Positions 8,629 to 16,003 of a stretch of 20,177 nucleotides of DNA are shown piece by piece. The stretch covers positions 1 to 20,177 of the forward strand of contig CAKPCA010000022.1 of NCBI GenBank assembly GCA_934141145.1. The letters run 5' to 3'. The stretch comes from an uncultured Bacilli bacterium (lineage in GTDB: Bacteria > Bacillota_I > Bacilli_A > RF39 > UBA660). A program made the translations under genes and the position numbers. Within the stretch, counting starts at the first letter, position 1. Every line of letters begins with the position of its first letter. A model generated the notes under the pieces. That model was not told the DNA's origin. It worked only from the letters and a program-made list of their open reading frames with translations, and did no database searches.

Positions 8629-9620
8629 TAATACCACACCCCATATGCAATAGCACTTGCGCCTAAAATAAATCCTACTACATAAAATAATCTAACTATA
8701 TCTTGTTCACTCCAACCCCATTTTTCAAACGAATGATGTATTGGTGTCATTGGAAATAACTTCTTTCCACGTAATTTAACTGATGCAATTTGAAGTATTA
8801 CACTAAGTGTTTCTATTACGAATACACCACCTATTACTACTAAAGATAATTCTCTATGAGTAAGTATTGCAAGTGTTGCAAGTGTACCTCCTAGTGCAAG
8901 TGAACCAACATCACCCATAAATACTTTAGCAGGATGTGCATTATAAACTAAGAATCCAAGAAGTCCTCCTACTAATATAAAACAGAATATTGCAACATCA
9001 TCATAACCAGCAAGCCAACCTGAATTCCAAGCAAGCATACCATAAACTAAATATGCAATTGCAGAAAGTCCTGCTGCAAGACCATCTAGTCCATCTGTTA
9101 AATTAACTGCATTACTAGTTCCAACTAGCATAAATAATATAAAGAATCCATACATAAATCCTAAATCAAATTTTACATTTAATGCAGATATTTCTATTAC
9201 AGTATTAGCACCATTCTTAGTATAAATATAAAAGAACAATATTGCTATAACTACTTGCATTAAGAATTTTTGCATTCTAGTTAAACCTTTTTCATTACTT
9301 TGATATTTTATCTTTAAGAAATCATCAATAAAACCTATAAGACCATATCCAAAGAATACAAATAATACTATAAGTAAATTACTAGATATAGTAATTTTAC
9401 CCATAAAATGTAACACAAATATTGTAATTATTGTAGACAAAGTAAATATAAGTCCACCCATTGTTGGTGTTCCACTTTTCTTAGCATGAGCTTTTACAAA
9501 TTTACTAGTTTTTTGACCAGCATGAATCTTTTTTAATAGAGGTATTATAACAAGTCCTAATACTACTGATGCTATAAAACCTATCATTAGCGCAAGTACT
9601 GATTTTGCGAGTACATACAT
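8628..9620 (-). CDS. mraY: Phospho-N-acetylmuramoyl-pentapeptide-transferase MraY
   Basis: This 330-residue integral membrane enzyme transfers phospho-MurNAc-pentapeptide from the UDP precursor to undecaprenyl phosphate, making lipid I on the inner face of the membrane. The catalytic and metal residues are visible: D99-D100 in GFIDDFLKI, the NLTDGLDG segment (173-180), the FMGDVGSLALGG loop with D237, and the C-terminal PIHHSFEKWGW (293-303), where E. coli has a His triad. The early AHAKKSGTPTMGG (45-56) is also typical. About ten TM segments are predicted by eye. The ATG start has AAGGAAGTG upstream. It overlaps ftsW by one base and follows the SpoVD-type PBP after 86 bp that contain a candidate extra promoter. 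murE and murD, usually on either side, are missing. Confidence 0.96.
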   Translation of the reverse strand: MYVLAKSVLALMIGFIASVVLGLVIIPLLKKIHAGQKTSKFVKAHAKKSGTPTMGGLIFTLSTIITIFVLHFMGKITISSNLLIVLFVFFGYGLIGFIDDFLKIKYQSNEKGLTRMQKFLMQVVIAILFFYIYTKNGANTVIEISALNVKFDLGFMYGFFILFMLVGTSNAVNLTDGLDGLAAGLSAIAYLVYGMLAWNSGWLAGYDDVAIFCFILVGGLLGFLVYNAHPAKVFMGDVGSLALGGTLATLAILTHRELSLVVIGGVFVIETLSVILQIASVKLRGKKLFPMTPIHHSFEKWGWSEQDIVRLFYVVGFILGASAIAYGVWY

Positions 9621-9646
9621 ATTTTCACTTCCTTATCTTCTTCATA

Positions 9647-9652
9647 ATTATA
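9647..9652 (-). promoter_or_regulatory. Candidate internal promoter upstream of mraY
   Basis: The minus-strand hexamer TATAAT is preceded by TGA, giving TTATGATATAAT, an extended -10 nearly identical to those at 12605 and 4809. No good -35 is visible. It would boost mraY-ftsW independently of the upstream PBP gene. No terminator was found between the PBP and mraY, so read-through is also expected. Confidence 0.45.
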
Positions 9653-9706
9653 TCATAATTTTTGAACTTTCATATATAAATATTTCAAATTTATTAGCAT
9701 TTACAC

Positions 9707-11617
9707 TTATTTATCACCAAGTAATATTCTTATTTTACTTCCTTCAAGTACTCTTTCACCCGCTTTTGGAGATTGAAATATAATATAATCACCACTACCA
9801 GTATAATTTACATCATATCCATATAAAGATCCTTTTACATCACTTAGTTTCTTATTAGTAACATCTGGGACTGTTACATATTTCTTTTCCCAAAATTGAT
9901 ATTTTTTTTCAGTAGTAGTAGTTCTTTTCTTTATATTAAGTGCGGAAGCACAATCTTCTAATATTGCTTTTGCAATTGGTGCTGCAACTGTTCCACCATA
10001 TTGAACTACACCCTTTGGATTATCAATTGCAACATATACTACTACCTTAGGATCATCTGCAGGCATAAAACCAATAAAAGATAATATATAATTTCCATGC
10101 ATATAAGATCCATCTTTTACTTTCTGTGCTGTTCCTGTTTTACCACCTACTCTATATCCTTCAATATATGCATTTCTACCAGAACCATTTGTTACAACAC
10201 TTTCAAGTGCAAGTGCGACCTTTTTACTAGTTTCACTTGTAATAACATCTCTAACTAGTACTTTTTCATTTGTCTTTATTGGAGTATTTGTTTCTGGTTC
10301 TAATAAACTTTTTACTATATATGGTTTATATAACTTACCTCCATTAATTGCTGCAGATACTGCCGTTATTTGTTGTATTGGTGTTACTGATACACCTTGA
10401 CCAAAAGCTGTTGTTGCAAGTTCTACTTCACCAACTTTATCTAAATTAAATATAATACCTGTCGCTTCACCATTTAAATCTATTCCAGTTTTTTCACCAA
10501 ATCCAAATTTATCAATATAACTAAATAAAGTTTCTTTTCCTATTCTTCTTCCTAGAGCAACAAATCCAGGGTTACATGAATTTTCTACTACTTGAAGAAA
10601 TGTTTGATCACCATGACCACCAGTTTTCCAACATTTTATTTTTGCATTTGCAACTCTAACACTACCACCATCATAAAAGTGCTCATTTTCTAAATCTACT
10701 AAATTTTCATTCAATGCAGTCGCAAGAGTTATTATCTTAAATGTTGAACCTGGTTCATAATTCATCCATATTGGTAAATTTCTATTTATTTCTTCTAGAG
10801 TATATTGTTTATAATTTGATGGAGAAAAATTCGGTCTTGAACTCATTGCAAGTATTTCACCTGAATTAGGGTCCATAACTATTGCAAGAGCATGTTCTGG
10901 ATTATATTTACTAACTGCATTATCAAGTTCTCTTTCTACTGACATTTGTATTTCATTATTAATAGTTAATAATATATTTACACCATCTTGAGGTTCTTCA
11001 TATATCTCATTTAAACTTAATTTATTACCTTTAGCATCTGAAAAGTATTTAATAGAACCATATTCACCAGTTAAGTAATCATTATATTGAAGTTCAAGAC
11101 CAGATAATCCTTGATTATCTATACCTACATAACCAAGTACATGAGATAAACTTTTATCATATGGATAATTTCTTTTAGATTCTTTTACTAAGTACACACC
11201 TTCTAAATTAAGTGCGGCTATTTTATCTGCAACATCAAAAGATAATCTTCTTCCTTCTGGGTGAACTCTTTCTATAGATGTTTTTTTATTAACGTGTTTA
11301 CTCATTTCTTTTTCAGTAACACCTAGTATTTTAGATAATTCTTTAATTGCCCTATCTTTTTCTTTAATTTGATTTGGTATTAAAACTAAACTAGTAGTTG
11401 TTATATTATCCGCAAGTACAGTATAGTTTCTGTCATATATAATTCCTCTATTTCCTTCTATTGGAAGTTCTCTACTCCATAGTTCATTTGATAGCTTAGA
11501 AAGTTTATCATACTCAAATACTTGTATATAAATTACTTTACCTATTATTGTAAGAAAAAATATTACTACTATTACAAAAAACAATCTTATTCTTATATGT
11601 ATATCTTTAAAAAACAC
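9707..11617 (-). CDS. Class B penicillin-binding protein, SpoVD/FtsI type, one PASTA domain
   Basis: This 636-residue transpeptidase cross-links peptidoglycan outside the membrane. It has one N-terminal TM (about 10-32), the PBP dimerisation domain (about 50-210, with RGIIYDRN at 57-64 and RNYPYDKSLSHVLGYVG) and a transpeptidase domain (about 240-555). The serine-enzyme motifs are complete: S291-TFK294, S347-C-N349 and K493-TG495. One PASTA domain follows (about 581-634). Length and the single PASTA match B. subtilis SpoVD, whereas the PBP at 16130-18250 matches PbpB. The start is GTG at 11617: AGAAGGTGG lies four to five bases upstream. An overlapping ATG at 11617-11619 is out of frame and too close to the SD. 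It is probably transcribed with the kinase-like gene 71 bp upstream and with mraY and ftsW downstream. The SEDS partner is likely the FtsW-type protein of the same operon. Confidence 0.92.
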   Translation of the reverse strand: MFFKDIHIRIRLFFVIVVIFFLTIIGKVIYIQVFEYDKLSKLSNELWSRELPIEGNRGIIYDRNYTVLADNITTTSLVLIPNQIKEKDRAIKELSKILGVTEKEMSKHVNKKTSIERVHPEGRRLSFDVADKIAALNLEGVYLVKESKRNYPYDKSLSHVLGYVGIDNQGLSGLELQYNDYLTGEYGSIKYFSDAKGNKLSLNEIYEEPQDGVNILLTINNEIQMSVERELDNAVSKYNPEHALAIVMDPNSGEILAMSSRPNFSPSNYKQYTLEEINRNLPIWMNYEPGSTFKIITLATALNENLVDLENEHFYDGGSVRVANAKIKCWKTGGHGDQTFLQVVENSCNPGFVALGRRIGKETLFSYIDKFGFGEKTGIDLNGEATGIIFNLDKVGEVELATTAFGQGVSVTPIQQITAVSAAINGGKLYKPYIVKSLLEPETNTPIKTNEKVLVRDVITSETSKKVALALESVVTNGSGRNAYIEGYRVGGKTGTAQKVKDGSYMHGNYILSFIGFMPADDPKVVVYVAIDNPKGVVQYGGTVAAPIAKAILEDCASALNIKKRTTTTEKKYQFWEKKYVTVPDVTNKKLSDVKGSLYGYDVNYTGSGDYIIFQSPKAGERVLEGSKIRILLGDK

Positions 11618-11688
11618 ATGTCCACCTTCTTACCCTAATAAAATATATGTGAATATGTATCTTTTATGAGAAAATGAAAAAAACTAGG

Positions 11689-12573
11689 CTACTTTCCTAA
11701 TTTTTCATATACATTTTTCTTTGCTCTATATACTTGTTCATTTGTTATAGAATCAAGTAATTCAATTGGATTTTCATTATCCTTATTTATTAAAATTTTA
11801 CCAAAGTTTTCTATTAATTCTTTATTTACACCAATACTCTCTAAATAATTTAAGTAATCATAAAATCTAACTATATCAACATTATTAATACTTTCACCAT
11901 ATAAGTAATTCAATATCATTATTATATAGCAATATAAATCTGTATTTTCATCTGCGACTACATAACCAGATGCATTTTCATCTTTGTTGATGTTATATTT
12001 TCCTACTGCACTATTTAATAAAGAAAAAGGTGTTAAAAATCTAGCTGCACAAGCATTATTATTTCCTATTTTTGCACTATCTAAATCTACTACATTTAAG
12101 TTTTTATTTTCTATATCAGCAAGAAAATTAAAATCATGTAAATCATTTATATAAAAATCTTTAAGTGGTGTAGTTTCTCTTATATATTTTAATTTATTTA
12201 ATATTTCTCCTACTTTCTTTAAATAATAAATTTGAGTTTCAGTACTAACTTTTTTATTTTTTAATAATAATGACAAATTTACTCCATTTACTTTTGGCAT
12301 AGTTGCACCTTCTATTACTCCACCTACTGATAACAATGCATCTGGAACACAAAAATTAGATGGAAAATATTCTCTATTTGCATCTAGCATTTCAAGAGTA
12401 TATAATTTATTAGCAAAAACTTGACCACTTGTATGATATAGTCTTTTAAATACTTTATCTTTACCCCTGTATCTAAAATCATATAAAGTAGCTTCCATAT
12501 TATATATTTCTTTTGGTAAATCAAGTTTTTTTAAATCTTTAAATTTTCTTTTAGATAATGATATTATTTTCAT
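11689..12573 (-). CDS. Unassigned kinase-fold protein (APH/protein-kinase-like)
   Basis: I do not recognise a named family for this 294-residue soluble protein, but it shows the key residues of the aminoglycoside-phosphotransferase/protein-kinase fold. They are a VFKRL lysine (K43) with a possible partner E61, a hinge-like MPKVNGVNLSLLL (92-104), a catalytic loop NDLHDFNFL (143-151) that parallels GDLHPGNIL (D144 base, N149 metal) and VVDLDSAK (161-168, D163 in the DFG position). There is no TM, signal peptide or PASTA, unlike PrkC/Stk kinases. The C-terminal third is helical. It has a perfect SD (GAGGGGAGT), its own promoter, and is the first gene before the SpoVD-type PBP, mraY and ftsW. 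Inference: it phosphorylates a protein or small molecule linked to wall synthesis. Most residues of the triad are intact, so an active enzyme is likely, but a pseudokinase is possible. Divergent orientation to pyk suggests no functional tie to pyk. Confidence 0.6.
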   Translation of the reverse strand: MKIISLSKRKFKDLKKLDLPKEIYNMEATLYDFRYRGKDKVFKRLYHTSGQVFANKLYTLEMLDANREYFPSNFCVPDALLSVGGVIEGATMPKVNGVNLSLLLKNKKVSTETQIYYLKKVGEILNKLKYIRETTPLKDFYINDLHDFNFLADIENKNLNVVDLDSAKIGNNNACAARFLTPFSLLNSAVGKYNINKDENASGYVVADENTDLYCYIIMILNYLYGESINNVDIVRFYDYLNYLESIGVNKELIENFGKILINKDNENPIELLDSITNEQVYRAKKNVYEKLGK

Positions 12574-12604
12574 AATTTACTCCCCTCTTTTTATTTAGTT
12601 TGTT

Positions 12605-12633
12605 AGTATATCATAATTTAGTAAATATAACAA
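12605..12633 (-). promoter_or_regulatory. Promoter of the kinase-like/PBP/mraY/ftsW operon
   Basis: The minus strand carries -35 TTGTTA (12628-12633), a 17-bp spacer and -10 TATACT (12605-12610). TGA directly before the -10 makes an extended -10 (TTATGATATACT). It is back to back with the pyk promoter in a 152-bp divergent region. Confidence 0.75.
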
Positions 12634-12672
12634 TTTTTTTATGTATTTAATGTATACTTTTTCCTTATACTA

Positions 12673-12701
12673 TTTACATTTTTGTTATTTTGTCATATAA
12701 T
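12673..12701 (+). promoter_or_regulatory. pyk promoter
   Basis: Plus-strand -35 TTTACA (12673-12678), a 17-bp spacer and a consensus -10 TATAAT (12696-12701) are spaced optimally. They imply a short leader of about 18 bases before the pyk ATG, which contains only the SD. No cre-like site or riboswitch is visible. Confidence 0.8.
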
Positions 12702-12725
12702 TATTTAGTCAAAAGGAGTGAAAAT

Positions 12726-14129
12726 ATGAAAAAAACAAAAATAATATGTAGTATTGGTCCTTCTACACAAAAATGGGAAAATTTTAAAGGACTAGTAGAC
12801 GCAGGAATGAATGTTGCAAGAATTAACTTTTCACATGCGACTATGGAAGAAAGAAGAATAGATGAAGAATTAGTTGCAAGAGCTAATGAAGAACTTGGTA
12901 CTAACATTGCTATCTTATTTGATACAAAAGGACCAGATCTTAGAACTTGTACATTTGATGGAGATTATATTGATTTAGTTGAAGGAGAAACTATTGATAT
13001 AGTTGAAGAAGATGTTCTTGGTACAAAAGAAAGAATTTCATTTAACTATAAAGGAATTTTAAAAGATTTAAAAAAAGGCATGAGTATTCTAGTTGATGAT
13101 GGATTCTATAAATTAGTTGTAGAAGAAGCATCAAATGATAAAGTAACATGCCGTATAATGAATGGTGGAACAATTAAAAGTAGACGTGGAGTATGTATTC
13201 CAGGTATAAAATTAGATGTACCATTTGTTAGTGAACAAGATAAAGAAGATATTAAATATGCTTGTGAACATAATGGAGATTATTTAGCACTTTCATTTGT
13301 TAACTGTGCTGAAGATATTGAAGATGTAAGAAAATTATGTAAAGAATATGGTAGAGAGGATATGTTAATAATTTCTAAAGTTGAAACTCAATATGCAATG
13401 GATAACTTAGATGAAATTATTGATGCAACTGACCTTGTTATGATTGCAAGAGGAGATCTTGGAATTGAAACTGGTGTAGAAAACTTACCATTATATCAAC
13501 AAATGATGATTAGTAAATGTAGAGCTAAAGGTAAAAGAGTTATTATGGCAACTCAAATGATGAGTAGTATGAAACATAGTATTAGACCAACTAATGCTGA
13601 AGTAACAGATGTTGCTAATGCTGTACTTTCTGGTTGTGATGCTATCATGACTAGTGATGAAACTACTATGGGTGAATATCCAGTAGAAACTATTCAAAAT
13701 ATGAAACAAATTTGTGAAAATGTTGAAAGTTATTATAGATATGATAATAAATATGCATATGTTGCAGCAAATAAAACTGAAATTATTGCAAGCAGTGTTG
13801 TTAATGCAGCAAATGAATTAGGATCAAAAGTTATAGTTGCAGCTACTATGTCTGGTCATAGTGCAAGAGCAATAAGTAACTTAAGACCAAATGCTCCAAT
13901 ACTTGCAACTGTACCAACTAGAAAAGTTGCTAGAACATTAGCACTTAGTTATGGTGTATATCCAGTTGTTGTTAATGAATATAATTCAACTGATGAAGTA
14001 ATTAATGATGGTGTTGCTCAAGCTAAAAAATTTGTAGAATTAAATAGTGGTGATCAAATAGTTATTGCTGGTGGTTTCCCTAATACAGGTAAAAAAACTA
14101 CAAACTTTATGAAAATCGAAGAAATCTAA
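12726..14129 (+). CDS. pyk: Pyruvate kinase
   Basis: This 467-residue glycolytic enzyme converts phosphoenolpyruvate and ADP to pyruvate and ATP. N-terminal KTKIICSIGPST, MNVARINFSH (28-37), FDTKGPDLR (65-73), the catalytic Lys in IISKVET (K218) and the metal site MIARGDLGIE (D244) identify it. It ends after the C-terminal regulatory domain and lacks the extra PEP-utiliser-like domain of B. subtilis Pyk. Oddities: the usual MLSGETAxGxYP is MTSDETTMGEYP (308-319), and the residue that is Glu in K-dependent enzymes is Asp (D71). The start is the ATG at 12726 with AAAAGGAGTG six bases upstream. The in-frame TTG at 12690 lies before the promoter -10 and is rejected. The last 93 bases recur at 16002-16094. 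It sits inside a split dcw cluster, on the opposite strand. Confidence 0.96.
   Translation: MKKTKIICSIGPSTQKWENFKGLVDAGMNVARINFSHATMEERRIDEELVARANEELGTNIAILFDTKGPDLRTCTFDGDYIDLVEGETIDIVEEDVLGTKERISFNYKGILKDLKKGMSILVDDGFYKLVVEEASNDKVTCRIMNGGTIKSRRGVCIPGIKLDVPFVSEQDKEDIKYACEHNGDYLALSFVNCAEDIEDVRKLCKEYGREDMLIISKVETQYAMDNLDEIIDATDLVMIARGDLGIETGVENLPLYQQMMISKCRAKGKRVIMATQMMSSMKHSIRPTNAEVTDVANAVLSGCDAIMTSDETTMGEYPVETIQNMKQICENVESYYRYDNKYAYVAANKTEIIASSVVNAANELGSKVIVAATMSGHSARAISNLRPNAPILATVPTRKVARTLALSYGVYPVVVNEYNSTDEVINDGVAQAKKFVELNSGDQIVIAGGFPNTGKKTTNFMKIEEI
14037..14129 (+). repeat. Direct repeat, copy 1: 3' end of pyk
   Basis: These last 31 codons (including stop) of the intact pyk gene are repeated in the same orientation at 16002-16094, an offset of 1,965 bp. 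The copies match at 90 of 93 positions. The three differences (ACA/ACT, ATC/ATT, ATC/ATA) are all silent third-position changes. Similarity ceases right after the stop codon. Confidence 0.95.
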
Positions 14130-14138
14130 TTTTTAATT

Positions 14139-14166
14139 GATTACCTATAAAAGGTAATCTTTTTTT
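14139..14166 (+). terminator. pyk terminator
   Basis: A perfect 8-bp stem, GATTACCT (14139-14146) with AGGTAATC (14152-14159), has a 5-base loop and is followed by seven T residues. It starts nine bases after the pyk stop codon. Confidence 0.92.
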
Positions 14167-14180
14167 GTTATAATATATGT

Positions 14181-14233
14181 AATGCAACCAAAACTTTACA
14201 AAATTTCCAATCAAAGTGTATAGAATGCAACCA
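14181..14233 (+). promoter_or_regulatory. Candidate promoter and paired operator of the XRE gene
   Basis: A -35-like TTTACA (14195-14200) and a -10-like TATAGA (14219-14224), 18 bp apart, are bracketed by two exact 10-bp direct repeats, AATGCAACCA (14181-14190 and 14224-14233), 43 bp apart or about four helical turns. Binding of the downstream XRE protein to both sites would occlude or loop the promoter. The promoter match is moderate, but the repeat is exact. Confidence 0.5.
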
Positions 14234-14273
14234 TAAATTATTATAAAATTAATAATGAAAAGGAGGAAAAAAT

Positions 14274-15866
14274 ATGAAATTTGGCGATAAGTTAATAGCT
14301 TTAAGAAAAAAGAAAGGATTATCTCAAGAAGAGTTAGCAGAAAAATTAAATGTATCAAGACAAAGTGTATCAAAATGGGAAAGTAATAATACATATCCTG
14401 AAACAGATAAAATAGTACAAATATGTAACATATTTGAGTGTTCAATGGATGATCTTATTAATGATAATATAACTGATGTTACAAAGATAGAAAGAAAAAG
14501 TAAAAATAATATAAATGTAATTGTAGATTCATTTTTAGATTTTATTACTAAAACTATTAATATGTTTTCTAGGATGAGTTTTATTAGTGGATTTAAATGT
14601 GTAATTGAGATGGTTATAATAACAATTATTATGATAACTTTAGGATTAATAATTATCAATTTTTCAAGATATTTTTTTGGATTTTATCCATTTGAAAGCA
14701 TAAAAGGAATAGAGATAATAAATGGAATATTAAGAAATGTTCTTATGATACTATGGACAATTATTTCAATTATTGTACTTGTACATGTATTTAAAATAAG
14801 GTATTTAAACTATTATGATGAAATTATAAATACTGAAAAAGATGACAAAAAACAAGATAAAAAAAGTAAAATAAAAGAAGATAAAAGAAAAAAAATTATA
14901 ATTAGAAATGAGAACTCTAGACCATTTGCTTTTCTATCAGTATTATCTAAAATAATAATAATGTTTGTTAAAATATTTATATTCTTTTTAGGATTATTCT
15001 TTGCTTTTACATTATTAATGTTTGCGATTATGCTTGTAGTTTCAGTTTATTTTAATTTATCAAATATAGTATTTATTGGAAGTACATTATCTTTATTATC
15101 TTTGATTATTATAAATATAATAATTCTTATGTTAATAATCGGATTTATCTTTAATAAAAAATATAATTATAAAATATTATTAATAACATTTTTAATAAGT
15201 ATACTAACAACTGGCATAGGAATCGGTATATTTTTTCTAGGTGTAAAAGATTTTAAAGTGATAGATAATATGAATGATATACTAAATTTAAAAACTTATG
15301 ATAAAGAAATTGACTATAAAGATAATATGTTTGTTATTAATAATGAAGGCATTAATGTAATAGATTATTCAAATAAAATTAATTACGAAATAGATAATTC
15401 TTTAGAATATGGGAAAATAAAAATATCTGGAATATATGATGATAAATATATTAAAATGGATATGCATAAAAGTATTGAATATAAAATGAATATAATAAAT
15501 GTATATTATCATCAACAAAGTAGTTTTACTATTTTATCTGATGTTATTAATGATTTAAAAAATAATATAATTAGAAATTATGATTTTAATTATTTTGATT
15601 TAAAAGTAACCGCTAATGAAAATACTATTAATAAATTAATGGATAATTTAAGTAAATTATATAATTATGATTATAGTAAAAAAGATAATACTTATGAAAT
15701 ATATAATTTACAATACAAAATAGAAGATGATACAGGTGACATATGCAGGTATAATGCAAGCATAGATAAACTTGATTGTGGTTCTTATAATGATAAGTGC
15801 TATGTAAAAAAAACAAATATAGGTGATAAAGAATACATAAATATTAGTTGTGATAATTATGAATAA
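14274..15866 (+). CDS. Membrane-anchored XRE-family transcriptional regulator
   Basis: This 530-residue protein has a canonical XRE/Cro helix-turn-helix at 1-65 (KLIALRKKKGLSQEELAEKL, then VSRQSVSKWESNNTYPETD and a DDLI end). It is followed by several hydrophobic segments (about 109-131, 153-174, 222-258, 264-294, 299-323). A charged Lys/Asp-rich cytoplasmic stretch lies at about 185-215. The C-terminal 200 residues are polar and Asn/Asp/Lys-rich, with four Cys in the last 45, and are probably extracytoplasmic. I do not recognise that domain. The layout suggests a one-component sensor that transmits an envelope signal to an attached DNA-binding domain (inference). The ATG has AAAGGAGG seven bases upstream. 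It sits between the two copies of the pyk 3' end and has even more A/T-rich, poly-Asn/Lys/Ile coding than pyk. It is likely horizontally acquired or rearranged. Confidence 0.85.
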   Translation: MKFGDKLIALRKKKGLSQEELAEKLNVSRQSVSKWESNNTYPETDKIVQICNIFECSMDDLINDNITDVTKIERKSKNNINVIVDSFLDFITKTINMFSRMSFISGFKCVIEMVIITIIMITLGLIIINFSRYFFGFYPFESIKGIEIINGILRNVLMILWTIISIIVLVHVFKIRYLNYYDEIINTEKDDKKQDKKSKIKEDKRKKIIIRNENSRPFAFLSVLSKIIIMFVKIFIFFLGLFFAFTLLMFAIMLVVSVYFNLSNIVFIGSTLSLLSLIIINIIILMLIIGFIFNKKYNYKILLITFLISILTTGIGIGIFFLGVKDFKVIDNMNDILNLKTYDKEIDYKDNMFVINNEGINVIDYSNKINYEIDNSLEYGKIKISGIYDDKYIKMDMHKSIEYKMNIINVYYHQQSSFTILSDVINDLKNNIIRNYDFNYFDLKVTANENTINKLMDNLSKLYNYDYSKKDNTYEIYNLQYKIEDDTGDICRYNASIDKLDCGSYNDKCYVKKTNIGDKEYINISCDNYE

Positions 15867-15901
15867 GTGACCTTTTGTAGTATTATATATGGAGTGTTAA
15901 A

Positions 15902-16003
15902 ATGAAAAATATTGATAACATATTATATTCTTTATCAAAATCAAAATTTAGAAATAGTTTTCATTTAAAAGAAAAAAATAAAGAATATATAAAAGAAAGT
16001 TGA
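15902..16003 (+). pseudogene. Truncated gene, resembles N-terminus of DUF4186
   Basis: This 33-codon reading frame has a good SD (GGAGTG, five bases before the ATG). The peptide contains LYSLSKSKFRNSFHLKEKNK and KEYIKE, which from memory matches the first residues of DUF4186 proteins (LSKSKFRSxFxLKxKDxxYI); these normally run past 100 residues. Here the frame stops at the junction with the pyk tail copy: the TGA at 16001-16003 is created partly by the repeat. The rest of the gene is absent downstream. It is therefore read as a remnant cut by the recombination. The family assignment rests on a short N-terminus and could be wrong, but the abrupt junction is plain. It could be co-transcribed with the XRE gene, 35 bases upstream. 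Confidence 0.55.

Noticed and set aside
11617..11619. ATG as the start of the SpoVD-type PBP
   Set aside because: This ATG is out of frame with the protein. The in-frame GTG at 11617 has the right SD spacing.
11670..11700. Terminator after the kinase-like gene
   Set aside because: A T-rich run follows the stop, but only a very short self-complementary stretch (CTAGGCTA) precedes it. Too weak; read-through into the PBP gene is more likely.
12690..12725. Longer pyk starting at TTG 12690
   Set aside because: That codon precedes the -10 of the pyk promoter, whereas the ATG at 12726 has a strong SD and the family-typical N-terminus.
14107..14445. 112-codon minus-strand frame over the pyk end and XRE start
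   Set aside because: It lies antisense to the pyk terminator, the XRE promoter and the XRE HTH. It is hydrophobic only because of the A-rich opposite strand.
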